Origin: RGIG5579 sp045590715
GTDB lineage: Bacteria; Bacillota; Clostridia; Oscillospirales; SIG627
DNA length: 6,899 bases
Assembly (NCBI GenBank): GCA_045590715.1
Contig: JAZNRO010000081.1
Coordinates: 1-6,899, forward strand
Direction: 5' to 3'
Shown: positions 6,312 to 6,899 of the stretch, in pieces
How the letters are laid out: every line of letters starts with the position of its first letter
How positions within the stretch are numbered: the first letter of the stretch is position 1
The notes under the pieces: model-generated
The model's input: only the letters and a program-made list of their open reading frames with translations
Database searches by the model: none
What the model was told of the DNA's origin: nothing
Translations under genes and position numbers: made by a program

Positions 6312-6383
6312 AAAAAAACGGTAGAAGCCCTTTATTTTCTTTTTCCTGCCGGGGTTTGTATCCGGGGCTCTCTCCCCCTACCG
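6312..6383 (-). terminator. Terminator-like structure in the dnaA leader (possible attenuator)
   Basis: On the minus strand CGGTAG (6378-6383) can pair with CTACCG (6319-6324), which is directly followed by seven T residues (6312-6318), ending only about 32 bases before the dnaA ATG. Inside, GGGG (6374-6377) can pair with CCCC (6364-6367) or with a second CCCC (6351-6354), and AGCCC (6365-6369) can pair with GGGCT (6326-6330). The CCCCGG motif occurs twice, which permits mutually exclusive folds. The outer loop is long (53 bases) and the outer stem short (6 bp), so termination is plausible but not certain. It sits between the candidate promoter and dnaA, hence attenuation rather than an operon end. 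Confidence 0.4.
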
Positions 6384-6429
6384 CCGTAAAAAAGAGCAAA
6401 ATAAGGCACAATATATATGTATATATAAT

Positions 6430-6458
6430 ATTATAATATATATTATAGGACTTGGCAA
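6430..6458 (-). promoter_or_regulatory. Candidate sigma-A type promoter of dnaA
   Basis: Minus strand TTGCCA (6453-6458), 17-bp spacer, TATAAT (6430-6435): a perfect -10 and a -35 with one mismatch to TTGACA, at ideal spacing. A second TATAAT lies at 6442-6447 but lacks a matching -35. The -10 sits within a 12-bp palindrome TATAATATTATA (6424-6435), so the match could partly reflect the A/T-rich sequence. A start near 6423 would give a leader of about 145 nt. Confidence 0.6.
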
Positions 6459-6618
6459 GGTTTTTCTTGTCTTTTTTGGGCGATACCCCCCACTTGCACA
6501 AAGAAAATCAAAATATTTTTACTTTTTATTCATATTTATTTAACAATATTTTGAGGCGTTACTGCCTTTTTGGGATGCCACATTGTATCACGTCGCCTTA
6601 CTGACATGAAATGACAAC

Positions 6619-6648
6619 TTCCTTTCTTTTTGAGAAAAAAGAAAGGAA
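6619..6648. repeat. 13-bp perfect inverted repeat
   Basis: TTCCTTTCTTTTT, a 4-base GAGA spacer, then its exact complement. The purine/pyrimidine-segregated arms also make it a mirror-like tract. It may act as a terminator or be part of an interspersed repeat. Confidence 0.7.
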
Positions 6649-6656
6649 AACTCCTT

Positions 6657-6704
6657 GATACCGTGGTTTTGTTCCTTCCCTTCGGTCGTTCAAAACCGGG
6701 TATC
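6657..6704. repeat. Imperfect inverted repeat (6 + 7 bp arms)
   Basis: GATACC (6657-6662) pairs with GGTATC (6699-6704) and GGTTTTG (6665-6671) pairs with CAAAACC (6691-6697), separated by a 2x1 internal loop, enclosing a 19-base loop. This would form a stable stem on either strand. Confidence 0.55.
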
Positions 6705-6721
6705 GGCGGTCGAAAAGCATC

Positions 6722-6746
6722 AAAAAAGTGATAACATCACTTTTTT
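6722..6746. terminator. Symmetric 11-bp hairpin with A and T tracts, possible bidirectional terminator
   Basis: AAAAAAGTGAT, spacer AAC, ATCACTTTTTT: a perfect 11-bp inverted repeat whose outer arms supply a T run on both strands. The GC content of the stem is low (two G/C pairs), so termination strength is uncertain. It could end a gene lying beyond the window's right edge. Confidence 0.4.
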
Positions 6747-6781
6747 CCCTTTCCGCAAAGAAAAACTTTGGCCTTCAAGCC

Positions 6782-6850
6782 GTAGGGGCGAACTGCGTTC
6801 GCCCGTCTGGATTTGTACCGTGTTATCGGGCGAACGCAGTTCGCCCCTAC
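6782..6850. repeat. Nested inverted-repeat element (24-bp arms)
   Basis: Arms 6782-6805 and 6827-6850 are perfect reverse complements over 24 bases, with a 21-base spacer. Each arm is itself a hairpin: GGGCGAAC (6786-6793) with GTTCGCCC (6797-6804), and GGGCGAAC (6828-6835) with GTTCGCCC (6839-6846), each around a 3-base loop. The arms are far richer in G+C than their surroundings. The outer ends, GTAGGGG and CCCCTAC, resemble short palindromic intergenic repeats that I recall as widespread in Clostridia, but this is unverified memory. It encodes nothing and may be a non-autonomous mobile or REP-like unit. Confidence 0.75.
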
Positions 6851-6899
6851 AAAATACTCCTCTTATATTTTTCGTAAGACCCCACACACCGACGCACAT

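Larger units (their letters stand above)
6280..6899. other. Non-coding region upstream of dnaA
   Basis: I found no convincing gene, tRNA or known structured RNA in these 620 bases. The rpmH gene, which in Bacillota commonly lies divergently upstream of dnaA, is not reached. The part next to dnaA holds the ribosome binding site, leader structure and promoter; 6459-6618 shows only A/T-rich sequence and a short AGGC/GCCT stem with five T (6554-6571); 6619-6850 is packed with inverted repeats. There is no DnaA box with fewer than three mismatches that I could find. Confidence 0.6.

Noticed and set aside
6310..6501. 63-codon minus-strand reading frame in the dnaA leader
   Set aside because: It spans the A/T promoter region and leader hairpin, has no good ribosome binding site, and its composition (Y, I, L runs from TA repeats) reflects base bias rather than a protein family.
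6481..6600. DnaA boxes upstream of dnaA (TGTGCAAGT, GATGCCACA)
   Set aside because: Each has three or four mismatches to the consensus, no better than chance in A/T-rich sequence.

Overview
The window is the dnaA-gyrB segment of a bacterial chromosome, the classic replication-origin neighbourhood, seen with every gene on the minus strand. In order of transcription (right to left) it holds dnaA, dnaN, recF, a small remB/DUF370-family gene and gyrB. This order and the protein sequences point to Bacillota. The best fit is Clostridia, probably a Lachnospiraceae-like lineage; that placement rests on remembered family features, not on a search. The GyrB N-terminus is very close to the Bacillus/Clostridium type, whereas DnaN, DnaA domain IV and RemB are clearly diverged.

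Layout by region. Positions 1-35 lie downstream of gyrB, probably the gyrB-gyrA gap, and carry three DnaA-box-like nonamers in a row. gyrB is 36-2075 and remB is 2117-2377. remB overlaps the recF stop (ATGA), and recF (2374-3468) overlaps the dnaN stop by one base (TGATG). dnaN is 3468-4586. The 244-bp dnaA-dnaN gap (4587-4830) carries DnaA boxes in both orientations and an A/T tract, and is the best candidate for oriC. dnaA is 4831-6279. The remaining 620 bp (6280-6899) has no convincing gene. It holds a dnaA promoter candidate in a 40-bp A/T stretch, a terminator-like structure in the dnaA leader, and a dense run of inverted repeats ending in a nested 24-bp inverted repeat.

The genes work together in replication and its upkeep. 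DnaA melts the origin, DnaN clamps the polymerase, RecF loads RecA at gaps, and GyrB with an unseen GyrA supplies negative supercoiling. RemB is the exception, being a DNA-binding regulator in Bacillus. The S4-domain gene yaaA, usually between dnaN and recF in Bacillota, is absent here.

I see no new multi-gene system. The points worth a second look are the absence of any perfect TTATCCACA box alongside a changed DnaA recognition motif, the box cluster after gyrB, an acidic insertion and an Arg-to-Tyr change at the coumarin-binding position in GyrB, the dnaA leader structure, and the repeat-rich upstream region.
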